DNA of 64,000 nucleotides from Chelativorans sp. YIM 93263 (GTDB lineage: Bacteria > Pseudomonadota > Alphaproteobacteria > Rhizobiales > Rhizobiaceae). A program made the position numbers and the translations under genes. The notes below the pieces were generated by a model. That model was not told the DNA's origin. It ran no database searches and saw only the letters and a list, made by a program, of their open reading frames with translations. Below are positions 18,096-25,731 of this stretch, piece by piece. The DNA lies in the NCBI RefSeq assembly GCF_028767125.1, contig NZ_JAKCWP010000010.1:62001-126000 (forward strand), read 5' to 3'. How positions within the stretch are numbered: position 1 is the stretch's first letter; every line of letters begins with the position of its first letter.

Positions 18096-18549
18096 CGAGC
18101 CGATTGCATTTGCCGCTGAGGGCCTGTTCCAGCGCGCGCAGGCCCTCGGAAAGCTTTGCCTGATCTTCTGGCGCCAGTGCCGCCAGGAGTTTCTCTCCAT
18201 AGGCGCTGGCCAAAGGCACAAGTGCACGATAGGCGCTGATGCCATTTCTTGTCAGTGTCAGATGCTCGACGCGGCGATCTGATGGATCCGCTTCGCGCTT
18301 GAGCCAGCCCCGCTTCGCCAGTGCCACGACCGCTCGGGAAACCTTGGTCTTGTGCATCGCCGAGTGCGCGCCGATTTCTGTCGCCGTCATCGTTCCGTAT
18401 TGGCCGAGCGTGGCCAGAGTACGCCATTCGGGGCGGTTCAAACCATAACGGTCGCGATAGATCTTAGAAAAATCGCGGCTGATTGCGTCCGCCAGCCGGT
18501 TCAGTCGGTAAGGCAGAAAATCTTCGAGAACCAGAATCTCGCTTGCCAT
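18028..18549 (-). CDS. MarR-family transcriptional regulator, probable repressor of hmgA
   Basis: 173 residues from ATG 18549; the frame extends upstream but that part crosses the hmgA promoter. The MarR winged helix is evident: RPEWRTLATLGQYGTMTATEIGA, HKTKVSRAVVALAKRGWLKRE (recognition helix) and DPSDRRVEHLTLT (wing), at residues about 30-110. The final ~30 residues are low-complexity Ala/Ser. It is divergent from hmgA with 88 bp between starts, so it probably controls homogentisate catabolism, with homogentisate or another aromatic acid as ligand; this is inference. Its 3' end overlaps the convergent HPP-family gene by 68 bp. Confidence 0.88.
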   Translation of the reverse strand: MASEILVLEDFLPYRLNRLADAISRDFSKIYRDRYGLNRPEWRTLATLGQYGTMTATEIGAHSAMHKTKVSRAVVALAKRGWLKREADPSDRRVEHLTLTRNGISAYRALVPLASAYGEKLLAALAPEDQAKLSEGLRALEQALSGKCNRLVSRSARDTASAAATNGAKAQAK

Positions 18550-18568
18550 TATATCACTCGCAACGCGT

Positions 18569-18597
18569 TTGATAGTTACATTCCCAACCGTTACAAA
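18569..18597 (+). promoter_or_regulatory. Candidate hmgA promoter with overlapping MarR site
   Basis: TTGATA (18569-18574), a 17-bp spacer and TACAAA (18592-18597) form a reasonable sigma-70-type promoter 41 bp before hmgA. A direct repeat GTTACA (18575-18580 and 18590-18595) lies in the spacer and -10 region, where a repressor from the divergent MarR gene could act. Sequence is direct; function inferred. Confidence 0.42.
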
Positions 18598-18637
18598 TGA
18601 AACCATCTTGGTCAATCCCGCGATCACGGAGTGAGAC

Positions 18638-19948
18638 ATGACCTTTCGCTACATGCCCGGTTTCGGCAATGATTTCGAGACGGAGAGCCTTCCCGGCGCG
18701 CTGCCTCAGGGACAGAATTCACCGCAGCGCCCTGCTTACGGCCTCTACGCGGAGCAGCTTTCCGGCTCGCCCTTCACCGCCCCGCGCGGCACCAATGAGC
18801 GCTCCTGGCTCTACCGCATCCGCCCCAGCGTGAAGCACACCGGCCGGTTCAAGCCGACCTCCTTTGAAAGCTGGAAGACGGCACCCAATCTGGACGATCA
18901 CGAACTGCCGATCGGCCAGCTTCGCTGGGACCCCACGCCGATGCCCAACGAGGAGACCGATTTCCTCTCCGGCATCCGCACCATGACAACCTCCGGCGAC
19001 GCGCAGACTCAGGTCGGCATGGCCGCCCATGTCTATACCGCCAACACCTCCATGGCGGATGACTATTTCTTCAATGCCGATGGCGAGCTTCTGATCGTGC
19101 CGCAGGAAGGCGACATCCGCGTGATGACGGAAATGGGCGTGATGGAGGTCACACCCGGGGAGATCTGCATCGTCCCGCGCGGCATGATCTTCAAGGTCGA
19201 GATGGACGGCCCGGTTCGCGGCTATATCTGCGAGAACTACGGCGCCAAGTTCACCCTGCCCGATCGCGGTCCGATCGGCGCCAACTGCCTTGCCAATCCG
19301 CGCGACTTCAAGACGCCGGAGGCGTGGTACGAGGACAAGGAGACGACCTGCCGGCTGTTCGTGAAATGGTGCGGTCGCTTCTACCGCACCGAGATCGACC
19401 ATTCGCCGCTCGACGTGGTGGCCTGGCACGGCAACTATGCGCCCTACAAATACGATCTATCCACCTTCTCGCCGGTGGGCGCGATTCTGTTCGATCACCC
19501 CGATCCGTCGATTTTCACCGTGCTGACCGCGCCCAGCGGAGAGGAAGGCACGGCGAACGTTGATTTTGTCATCTTCCCGCCGCGCTGGCTGGTGGCCGAG
19601 CACACCTTCCGCCCACCCTGGTATCACCGCAACATCATGAGCGAGTTCATGGGGCTCATCAAAGGCCAGTACGATGCGAAGGAAGAGGGCTTCGTGCCGG
19701 GCGGCATCTCACTGCACAATATGATGCTGCCACACGGGCCGGATGCGCATGGCTACGACAAGGCGACGAAAGCGGAGTTGAAGCCTGTAAAGCTCGAGGA
19801 GACCCTGGCCTTCATGTTCGAAACGCGCTTTCCCCAGCAACTGACCCGTTTTGCGGCGGAAACAGAGACCCGGCAGGACAACTATATCGATTGCTGGAAG
19901 GATCTGAAAAAACGCTTCAATGGCACGCCGGAAGGCGACTGGAGTTGA
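18638..19948 (+). CDS. hmgA: Homogentisate 1,2-dioxygenase
   Basis: 436 residues. A cytoplasmic Fe(II) cupin-type enzyme that opens the homogentisate ring to maleylacetoacetate. The N-terminus [19 protein letters not shown] and the [16 protein letters not shown] block are diagnostic. Iron-site residues lie in [15 protein letters not shown] and [15 protein letters not shown] near the C-terminus. GGAG sits 7 nt before ATG 18638. The next co-directional gene is a fumarylacetoacetase-like hydrolase, separated by a 222-bp palindromic element. No maleylacetoacetate isomerase (maiA) is in the window. Confidence 0.97.
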   Translation: MTFRYMPGFGNDFETESLPGALPQGQNSPQRPAYGLYAEQLSGSPFTAPRGTNERSWLYRIRPSVKHTGRFKPTSFESWKTAPNLDDHELPIGQLRWDPTPMPNEETDFLSGIRTMTTSGDAQTQVGMAAHVYTANTSMADDYFFNADGELLIVPQEGDIRVMTEMGVMEVTPGEICIVPRGMIFKVEMDGPVRGYICENYGAKFTLPDRGPIGANCLANPRDFKTPEAWYEDKETTCRLFVKWCGRFYRTEIDHSPLDVVAWHGNYAPYKYDLSTFSPVGAILFDHPDPSIFTVLTAPSGEEGTANVDFVIFPPRWLVAEHTFRPPWYHRNIMSEFMGLIKGQYDAKEEGFVPGGISLHNMMLPHGPDAHGYDKATKAELKPVKLEETLAFMFETRFPQQLTRFAAETETRQDNYIDCWKDLKKRFNGTPEGDWS

Positions 19949-19962
19949 TCCGCAGAGCAGAC

Positions 19963-20184
19963 CCCCTCTCTTGCAAATTCTAAGGCTTAGCTTTGCTAAA
20001 CCTAAGAATTTGCTTTCTCCCCCGCCAAGGGGGAGATATCGCTTGCACCGATGTCTCACCAATCTGCAAATTGGGGTGACTTGCTGAACGGTGCGGTCGA
20101 ACGCCCTTCTCTCCCCCCTTGTGGGAGAGAAAGCGACTTCTTGGGTTTAGCGAAGCTAAGCCCTTAGAAATCGCAAGAGAGGGG
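19963..20184. repeat. 222-bp palindromic intergenic element, copy 2 (family A)
   Basis: Perfect 12-bp terminal inverted repeat, CCCCTCTCTTGC (19963-19974) and GCAAGAGAGGGG (20173-20184). The left ~70 bp are nearly the same as in the copy at 14616-14827, including AAATTC, the AAGAATTTGCTTTCTCC stretch and GCCAAGGGGGAG. Each end folds separately: GGCTTAGC-TTT-GCTAAACC on the left, GGGTTTAGC-GAA-GCTAAGCCC on the right. It lies between hmgA and the fumarylacetoacetase-like gene and would be co-transcribed. Confidence 0.87.
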
Positions 20185-20231
20185 CATTACGCACCGCCAC
20201 GTCATTCGAGACTGATAGAGAGGAACGCCCC

Positions 20232-21248
20232 TTGAAACTCGCAACGCTGAACAACGGAACACGCGACGGAAAGCTGGTGGTCGTCTCCAGCGACCTCACC
20301 CGCTATACGGATGCCTCTTTCCTCGCCCCCACGCTGCAGGCGGCGCTGGATGACTGGGCGCGCGTCGCACCGCATCTGTCGGCGCTAGCCGAAAGCCTTG
20401 AGCATGGCTCGGTGCCGGCCGAACGCTTCCACGAGCATGATGCCCTCTCACCGCTCCCCCGCGCTTACCAGTGGGCGGACGGCTCGGCCTATGTGAACCA
20501 TGTCGAGCTGGTGCGGAAGGCACGCGGTGCCGAGATGCCGGAAAGCTTCTGGACCGATCCGCTGATGTATCAGGGCGGCTCCGACAGCTTCCTCGCCCCC
20601 CGCGCGCCCATCCAAATGGCCGACGAGGCGTGGGGCATAGATTTCGAGGGCGAGGTGGCCGTCATCGTCGACGATGTTCCGATGGGCGCCAGCCTCGATG
20701 AGGCGCGCGAGGCGATCCGGCTGATCATGTTGGTCAATGATGTGTCGCTGCGCGGACTTATTCCCGCCGAGCTCGGCAAGGGCTTCGGTTTTTTCCAGTC
20801 AAAGCCATCCTCCGCCTTCTCGCCCGTCGCTGTTACGCCGGATGAATTGGGTGATACTTGGGATGGCGGGAAACTTCACCTGCCGCTGGTGGTCGATTAC
20901 AATGGCGAGCCCTTCGGCCGGGCCGAGGCGGGCGTCGACATGACCTTCGATTTCCCCACGCTCGTCGCCCATGCGGCAAAGACGCGGCCGCTCTGTGCGG
21001 GCTCGATTGTCGGCTCCGGCACGGTCTCGAACAAGCTCGAGGGCGGTCCGGGCAAGCCGGTGAGCGAGGGCGGAGTCGGCTATTCCTGCATCGCCGAAAT
21101 CCGCATGATCGAGACGATCGATACCGGCGCGGCGAAGACACCGTTCATGCGCTTCGGCGATACTGTGCGCATCGAGATGAAGGACGAGGCCGGCCACTCT
21201 ATTTTCGGCGCCATTGAACAAGCGGTGGAGAAATACGAAGGCCGTTGA
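20232..21248 (+). CDS. Fumarylacetoacetate hydrolase family protein
   Basis: 338 residues. The C-terminal FAH fold carries FEGEVAVIVDDVPMGAS (metal-binding acidic residues), NDVSLRGLIPAELGKGFGFFQ and KPSSAFSPVAVTPDELG, then CAGSIVGSGTVSN. The N-terminal ~80 residues form the smaller domain seen in alphaproteobacterial tyrosine-pathway homologues. Position after hmgA and two genes from hppD makes fumarylacetoacetase (fumarate + acetoacetate) the likely activity, although the family also includes other 2-oxo-acid hydrolases and decarboxylases. A clear terminator follows the stop. The start codon follows the palindromic element by 47 bp. Confidence 0.88.
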   Translation: MKLATLNNGTRDGKLVVVSSDLTRYTDASFLAPTLQAALDDWARVAPHLSALAESLEHGSVPAERFHEHDALSPLPRAYQWADGSAYVNHVELVRKARGAEMPESFWTDPLMYQGGSDSFLAPRAPIQMADEAWGIDFEGEVAVIVDDVPMGASLDEAREAIRLIMLVNDVSLRGLIPAELGKGFGFFQSKPSSAFSPVAVTPDELGDTWDGGKLHLPLVVDYNGEPFGRAEAGVDMTFDFPTLVAHAAKTRPLCAGSIVGSGTVSNKLEGGPGKPVSEGGVGYSCIAEIRMIETIDTGAAKTPFMRFGDTVRIEMKDEAGHSIFGAIEQAVEKYEGR

Positions 21249-21276
21249 GGCTGGCAGAAGCCTGCCTCAACTCTGC

Positions 21277-21310
21277 AAAACCGGCGGCGCCTGACCGCGC
21301 CGCCGGTTTT
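21277..21310. terminator. Bidirectional rho-independent terminator
   Basis: Perfect 14-bp arms (AAAACCGGCGGCGC and its complement) flank a 6-nt loop. Both outer ends are four A/T pairs, so the hairpin gives a T-run in each direction. It lies between the convergent fumarylacetoacetase-like gene and the RidA gene and can serve both. Confidence 0.85.
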
Positions 21311-21321
21311 CTAACGAAATG

Positions 21322-21810
21322 TCAGTCGTCTTCGCGCACTGCGATGGCCTCAATCTCGACCAGCCAGCCCGGATTGGCGAGCCCCGCCACCTCAAAGACC
21401 GAACGCGCCGGCAGGTTCGGCTGGTCATCCGTGCCGAAGAACTCGGTATAGCCCTCCATGAAGCCCGAAAAATCCATCGGCTCGCCATCCTGGCCGACAA
21501 GGAAGACCTGCAGCTTGACGATATCGCCTATGGCCATTTCCATGTCCTGAAGTGTCTGCTCTATGGACTGGAACACGCTGCGGGTCTGCTCCGCCATGTC
21601 GCCATAGGCATCCACGGAAGTCTCCTCCGCATCCTCGTTGACGACGCTTGGCACCGCGCCGCTCAGATAGACCGTCGTGGCATCGTCCGGCACCTCAACA
21701 GCACGCGCAATCGGGAAGTCGGAGTTGGGTATCGGATGACGGACGACATCGGCGTAGGCGGTGCCGGCGAGAAGCAGGGCACCGGACAGAAGGCTGGCGA
21801 AACGAAACAT
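21322..21810 (-). CDS. Secreted RidA/YjgF-family protein
   Basis: 162 residues. An N-terminal signal peptide (FRFASLLSGALLLAGTAYA, cleavage likely after AYA) precedes a RidA fold with TTVYLSGAVPS, QSIEQTLQDMEMAIGDIVKLQVFL and NPGWLVEIEAIA. Cytoplasmic RidA deaminates reactive enamine/imine intermediates and ends with an Arg in a conserved position (the family IECVAxR-like end); here the corresponding end reads VEIEAIAV. The canonical catalytic Arg region (LPARSVFEVAGL) is kept. Export to the periplasm makes the enamine role uncertain. It is next to hppD (same strand), with 98 bp between, so it may be expressed with tyrosine catabolism. Confidence 0.85.
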   Translation of the reverse strand: MFRFASLLSGALLLAGTAYADVVRHPIPNSDFPIARAVEVPDDATTVYLSGAVPSVVNEDAEETSVDAYGDMAEQTRSVFQSIEQTLQDMEMAIGDIVKLQVFLVGQDGEPMDFSGFMEGYTEFFGTDDQPNLPARSVFEVAGLANPGWLVEIEAIAVREDD

Positions 21811-21908
21811 GGCTCTATCCCCGTTATGAGATCAACGAATGAGAAGAGGCCGCGTTGAACCGCGACCTCCCGGGTACATATTGCTGAAATCCGATTCGGC
21901 CAGAGACG

Positions 21909-23021
21909 CTACTCCGCCGCATCCACCTTGATGACGCCGCGGCGGATCTGATCCTCCTCGATGGACTCGAAGAGCGCGCGGAAGTTGCCCTCCCCGAAAC
22001 CTTCATCGCCCTTCCTCTGGATGAATTCGAAGAAGATCGGGCCGATGACCGTCTTGGAAAAGATTTGCAGCAGGATCTTGGTCATCCCGCCATTCACCAC
22101 GCCTTCGCCGTCGATCAGAATGCCGTGTTTCTTCATGCGTTCGATGGGCTCGTCATGCCCCTCCACACGGGCATGAGACTTTTCGTAATAGGTGTCGGGC
22201 GGGGCAGGCATGAATTTCAGTCCATTATCGGCCAGCCTGTCTGTGGCGTCGTAGATCCCTTCCGTGCCGACCGCGATGTGCTGGATGCCTTCGCCCTTGT
22301 ACTTCTTCAGATATTCCGTGATCTGGCTGGTGTCGTCCTTGGACTCGTTCAGCGGGATCCTGATCTTGCCACAAGGTGAGGTTATGGCGCGGCTGACGAG
22401 ACCGGTGATGCGGCCGTCGATGTCGAAGAAGTGGATCTGCTTAAAGCCGAAGAGATCGCGGTAGAAATCCCACCACTTGTCCATATTGCCGCGATAGACA
22501 TTGTGGGTCAGGTGGTCGAGATAATAGAAGCCGACGCCCTCGGGCTTCGGATCGCGCTCGCCGAGCCAATCGAACTCGGCATCATAGGCCGAACCCTTTT
22601 CGCCATAGGTCTCGACGAAATAGAGCAGCGAGCCGCCGATGCCGACAATGGCCGGCACGTCGAGCGTCTTGTCATTGCCCTCATAGGGTGTCGCGCCCTT
22701 GGAGACCGCATGCTCGAAAGCATGTTTCGCATCGACGACCCGCCAGGCCATGGAAGGCGCGCACGGACCGTGCTCGTCGACGAAGCGCATGGCGTGGCTG
22801 CCCGGCTCGGCATTCACGATGTAGTTGATGTCGCCCTGCCGCCAGACGGAAATCTTCTTGGCCTTGTGCCGGGCGACCTCGACATATCCCATCCTGGTGA
22901 AAAGCTCCGAAAGCTTCTCGGGCTCGGGATGGGCGAACTCCACGAACTCGAAACCGTCCGTGCCCGCCGGGTTTTCGGGGCCGATCTCGGGTGGCGGCGC
23001 ATCATGCGGAAAGGGACCCAT
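21909..23021 (-). CDS. hppD: 4-hydroxyphenylpyruvate dioxygenase
   Basis: 370 residues from ATG 23021, preceded by AGGAGG-like CAGGAGGAGACG; further upstream codons are open but unrelated. A non-haem iron vicinal-oxygen-chelate enzyme converting 4-hydroxyphenylpyruvate to homogentisate. The two VOC halves are visible; iron ligands are in YLDHLTHNV (His), EGIQHIAVGT (His) and FFEFIQRKG (Glu). The C-terminal GEGNFRALFESIEEDQ is diagnostic. It is divergent from an Lrp-type regulator and feeds HmgA encoded about 2 kb away, so the cluster covers three of the tyrosine-degradation steps. Confidence 0.97.
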   Translation of the reverse strand: MGPFPHDAPPPEIGPENPAGTDGFEFVEFAHPEPEKLSELFTRMGYVEVARHKAKKISVWRQGDINYIVNAEPGSHAMRFVDEHGPCAPSMAWRVVDAKHAFEHAVSKGATPYEGNDKTLDVPAIVGIGGSLLYFVETYGEKGSAYDAEFDWLGERDPKPEGVGFYYLDHLTHNVYRGNMDKWWDFYRDLFGFKQIHFFDIDGRITGLVSRAITSPCGKIRIPLNESKDDTSQITEYLKKYKGEGIQHIAVGTEGIYDATDRLADNGLKFMPAPPDTYYEKSHARVEGHDEPIERMKKHGILIDGEGVVNGGMTKILLQIFSKTVIGPIFFEFIQRKGDEGFGEGNFRALFESIEEDQIRRGVIKVDAAE

Positions 23022-23116
23022 CGTCTCCTCCTGTATGTGGGAATCCGAATCTGGGCATATTCTAGCCCCGAGTAAGCGCAAGCGGCTTGCATTCTCGATC
23101 GTGATATGCACCACTA

Positions 23117-23133
23117 GCGCATGAAGTGTGCGC
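23117..23133. promoter_or_regulatory. Candidate Lrp-type operator between hppD and the Lrp-family gene
   Basis: Inverted repeat GCGCA/TGCGC with a 7-nt centre, 16 bp before the Lrp-family start codon, in the 128-bp divergent region. Short arms make this tentative; Lrp-type boxes are often about 15 bp imperfect palindromes. Confidence 0.3.
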
Positions 23134-23149
23134 GAAAGGATAACAGGGC

Positions 23150-23617
23150 ATGAATGACGCGCAGATCGATCAATTTGATCGCAAGATCATGTCTCTCCTC
23201 CAGCGAGATGGGAGGCTGACGAACAACGACCTGTCGGAACGGGTGAACCTGTCACCCTCGCAGTGCTCGCGCCGGCGCCAGAGGTTGGAAGAGGAAGGGC
23301 TGATCGGTGGCTACTGCGCTGTTCTGGACAGAGAGCGGCTCGGCTTTCCGCTGGTCAATGTCATCACCGTCACGCTCGCGACGCATAACCCGAACAACGC
23401 GCGCCGCTTCGCCGACCTTCTCGCGCATTTGCCCGAGGTGCAGGAGGCGCATGCGCTGACGGGTGAAATGGACTACGTGCTCAAGGTCGTCACACCCGAC
23501 CTCAAATCCCTGTCGGACTTCGTCAACAACGTACTCCTGCCGCACGAATCCGTGCAGCACGTGAAAACGGCCATTGTCTTGCAAACGCTGAAGGAGACGT
23601 CGGCATTGCCGCTGTAA
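23150..23617 (+). CDS. Lrp/AsnC-family transcriptional regulator, probable regulator of hppD
   Basis: 155 residues. The N-terminal helix-turn-helix (DRKIMSLLQRDGRLTNNDLS and LSPSQCSRRRQRLEEEGLI, residues about 9-52) is followed by the AsnC/RAM ligand-binding domain with VNVITVTLATHN and EAHALTGEMDYVLKVVTPD. Divergent from hppD with 128 bp between starts, so it is the natural candidate to sense an aromatic amino acid or 4-hydroxyphenylpyruvate and control that gene. Lrp-family regulators of tyrosine degradation are known in alphaproteobacteria at the family level; the direct link here is inferred from position. Confidence 0.92.
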   Translation: MNDAQIDQFDRKIMSLLQRDGRLTNNDLSERVNLSPSQCSRRRQRLEEEGLIGGYCAVLDRERLGFPLVNVITVTLATHNPNNARRFADLLAHLPEVQEAHALTGEMDYVLKVVTPDLKSLSDFVNNVLLPHESVQHVKTAIVLQTLKETSALPL

Positions 23618-23654
23618 CGACGCAGCTTTACGGTTACTTTCTACGCCGCGCCTT

Positions 23655-24641
23655 TCAGGTTGAAAAGGCGATGCACCGGTCAAGCTCCGAAAGCGGCCGC
23701 ACATCGGAAAGCAGTGCGCGGGCCTCGGCCTCGTCCTGCTTCATCCTCGCTACAAGAGCGTCCAGGCTGTCGAACTTTTCCTCGCCACGTAGCAGACCAA
23801 AAAGCGAGACAGCGCAGGTTTCGCCGTAAAGATCAGCGTCCAGGTCGAAAACGAACGTCTCCAGCAGTGGCGCCCCTTCGTCTTCCACGGTCGGGCGGCG
23901 GCCGAAACTCGCAACACCGTCATGAATGGTGCCGTTCGCACGGCGGAAGCGCACGGCATAAATGCCGTGAAGCAGGTCTGTCCCTTCCGGTAAAACCATG
24001 TTCGCGGTGGGGTACCCCAGTGTCCGGCCGAGCTTTTTGCCGTTCTTCACCTCGCCCGCGACGGTGTAGCGATAGCCGAGCAGACCGGCGGCCTCCGCCG
24101 CCTTGCCTTGCGAAAGCAGCGCACGGATGCGGCTGGAGGACACCACCTCACCGCCCTCATCTGAAAAAGCGTCCACCCTCGTAACGTCGAACCGGTAGCG
24201 CTCGCCCGCCTGCTTGAGTGTCTCTGGTGTGCCCGCGCGGCCCTTTCCGTAATGGAAATCGAAACCGGTTACGGCCTCCGCCGCGCCCAGCCCATCAATC
24301 AGCATCGCGTGAACGAACGCCTCAGGCGAAAGCTGCGAGAATTCTCGCGTAAAAGGCTGCTCCACCACGCCGTCAAAGCCCATCGCCTCGAACAGGCGCG
24401 CCTTCATCGGCGCCGGCGTGAGGCGGAAAAGCGGGATGTCTGGCCGGAAAACGCTGCGGGGGTGCGGCTCGAAAGTCAGCACTACCGGCGGCCTCTTGTG
24501 CTTGTACGCGCTCTCCAGCGCATGTTGAAGCACGGTCTGATGGCCGCGGTGAACTCCATCGAAATTGCCGATAGCTACGACGCCCCCGCGCAGGGTGTCC
24601 GGAAGATTCTCCACTCCGGCATTTCGAACAAACTCACGCAC
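23655..24641 (-). CDS. ribF: Bifunctional riboflavin kinase / FAD synthetase
   Basis: 328 residues. The N-terminal adenylyltransferase domain begins VAIGNFDGVHRGHQTVLQHA (the HxGH-like motif), with TFEPHPRSVF and the SSSRIRALLSQG motif at about residues 163-174. The C-terminal flavokinase domain has GRTLGYPTANMVLPEG (PTAN motif). Makes FMN then FAD from riboflavin and ATP in the cytoplasm. It lies 9 bp after the NagD-like gene on the same strand, so the two are probably co-transcribed, an arrangement common in Rhizobiales. No FMN riboswitch is seen upstream. Confidence 0.96.
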   Translation of the reverse strand: MREFVRNAGVENLPDTLRGGVVAIGNFDGVHRGHQTVLQHALESAYKHKRPPVVLTFEPHPRSVFRPDIPLFRLTPAPMKARLFEAMGFDGVVEQPFTREFSQLSPEAFVHAMLIDGLGAAEAVTGFDFHYGKGRAGTPETLKQAGERYRFDVTRVDAFSDEGGEVVSSSRIRALLSQGKAAEAAGLLGYRYTVAGEVKNGKKLGRTLGYPTANMVLPEGTDLLHGIYAVRFRRANGTIHDGVASFGRRPTVEDEGAPLLETFVFDLDADLYGETCAVSLFGLLRGEEKFDSLDALVARMKQDEAEARALLSDVRPLSELDRCIAFST

Positions 24642-24650
24642 ACTTCGCCT

Positions 24651-25508
24651 CTAACGCAATTTCTGGATCGCCGCCACCGGGCGGTGGCCGTGTTTCTCGA
24701 GGAATGTCGCGAGACGCTGCGGATCGGGCCCGCCGTTACCGGCGTATTCTATGTGGTGAATCCCTTCCGTGACGAAAAGCACGTTGATACCGGCTGCGTC
24801 CGCGCCTTTCACATCGGTCAGAACACCATCGCCGATCGCCAGCGCCTCTTCAGGCTTCACATCGCGCCCGAGCGCCTTTCCGGCGGCTTCAAGCGCGGCC
24901 TCATAGATCGGGTGGTGCGGCTTGCCCGCAATCAGCGTGCGCCCGCCGAGAAGGCCATAGTCGCGCGCGAGCGCCCCGGCACAAAAGATCATCCGGTCGC
25001 CGCGCTCGACCACTATGTCCGGATTGGCGCAAATCATGGCAAGATCGCGCGCCCGCAGGCGCTGTAACAACTCCGCATAATCCTCCGGCGTCTCCGTTTC
25101 GTCGTCGTAGAGCCCGGTGCAGACCACGGCACCGGCCTCGAAATCCTCAACCAATTCGATATCGAGCCCGTCATAGAGGATCATGTCTCTTTCCGGGCCG
25201 ATGTGGAAAATCCGTCGCGGCGCCTCGCGCACCAGCTCGCGCGTCACGTCGCCGGAGGTCACCACCGCATCCCAGGCATCGTCCGGCACGTCCAGGCGGC
25301 GCAACTGCTCCTCCACGGATTCGTGCGGCCTCGGCGCATTGGTGATGAGCACGACCGCCTTGCCCTGCCGGCGCATGCGCCGAAGCGCCTCGCTTGCTTC
25401 CCCGAAAGCATTCACGCCATTATGAACAACGCCCCAGACATCGCACAGAATTGCGGAATAACGCTCGGAGAGCGAATCGAGGCGGTCAATCATCTGCGGT
25501 TGCGACAT
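24651..25508 (-). CDS. HAD-superfamily IIA hydrolase (TIGR01459-type, NagD-like)
   Basis: 285 residues from ATG 25508 (MSQPQMIDRLDSL); earlier codons are open but unlike the family. HAD motif I is altered to AILCDVWGVVHNGV (residues about 19-32), as in this group; motif II VVLITNAPRP, and the late motifs GKPHHPIYEAAL and AIGDGVLTDVKGADAAGIN are clear. The cap position places it in class IIA with NagD and 4-nitrophenylphosphatases. Substrate is unknown, probably a small phosphorylated metabolite. It precedes ribF in an apparent two-gene operon, which may hint at a flavin-phosphate or housecleaning role; that is speculation. Confidence 0.88.
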   Translation of the reverse strand: MSQPQMIDRLDSLSERYSAILCDVWGVVHNGVNAFGEASEALRRMRRQGKAVVLITNAPRPHESVEEQLRRLDVPDDAWDAVVTSGDVTRELVREAPRRIFHIGPERDMILYDGLDIELVEDFEAGAVVCTGLYDDETETPEDYAELLQRLRARDLAMICANPDIVVERGDRMIFCAGALARDYGLLGGRTLIAGKPHHPIYEAALEAAGKALGRDVKPEEALAIGDGVLTDVKGADAAGINVLFVTEGIHHIEYAGNGGPDPQRLATFLEKHGHRPVAAIQKLR

Positions 25509-25731
25509 GGAAACTCTCTGGACCGTGTTGAAGAGGCCGGAACACGACGCCGGCATGGGAACGCCGGTGCTCTAGCCTATCGGTCGCAAGCTGTCACCCG
25601 CTTTCGGGCAAGCACCATCGGCGGGTTAAGACTTCATGAACCAGTCGGGACAGTTCTCATGCATTTTTAAGAAAGTCTTTGCCGAATTGGCTGGAATCAT
25701 CCCTCGCAAAAGACAAAGCGGGGGAAGGTCG

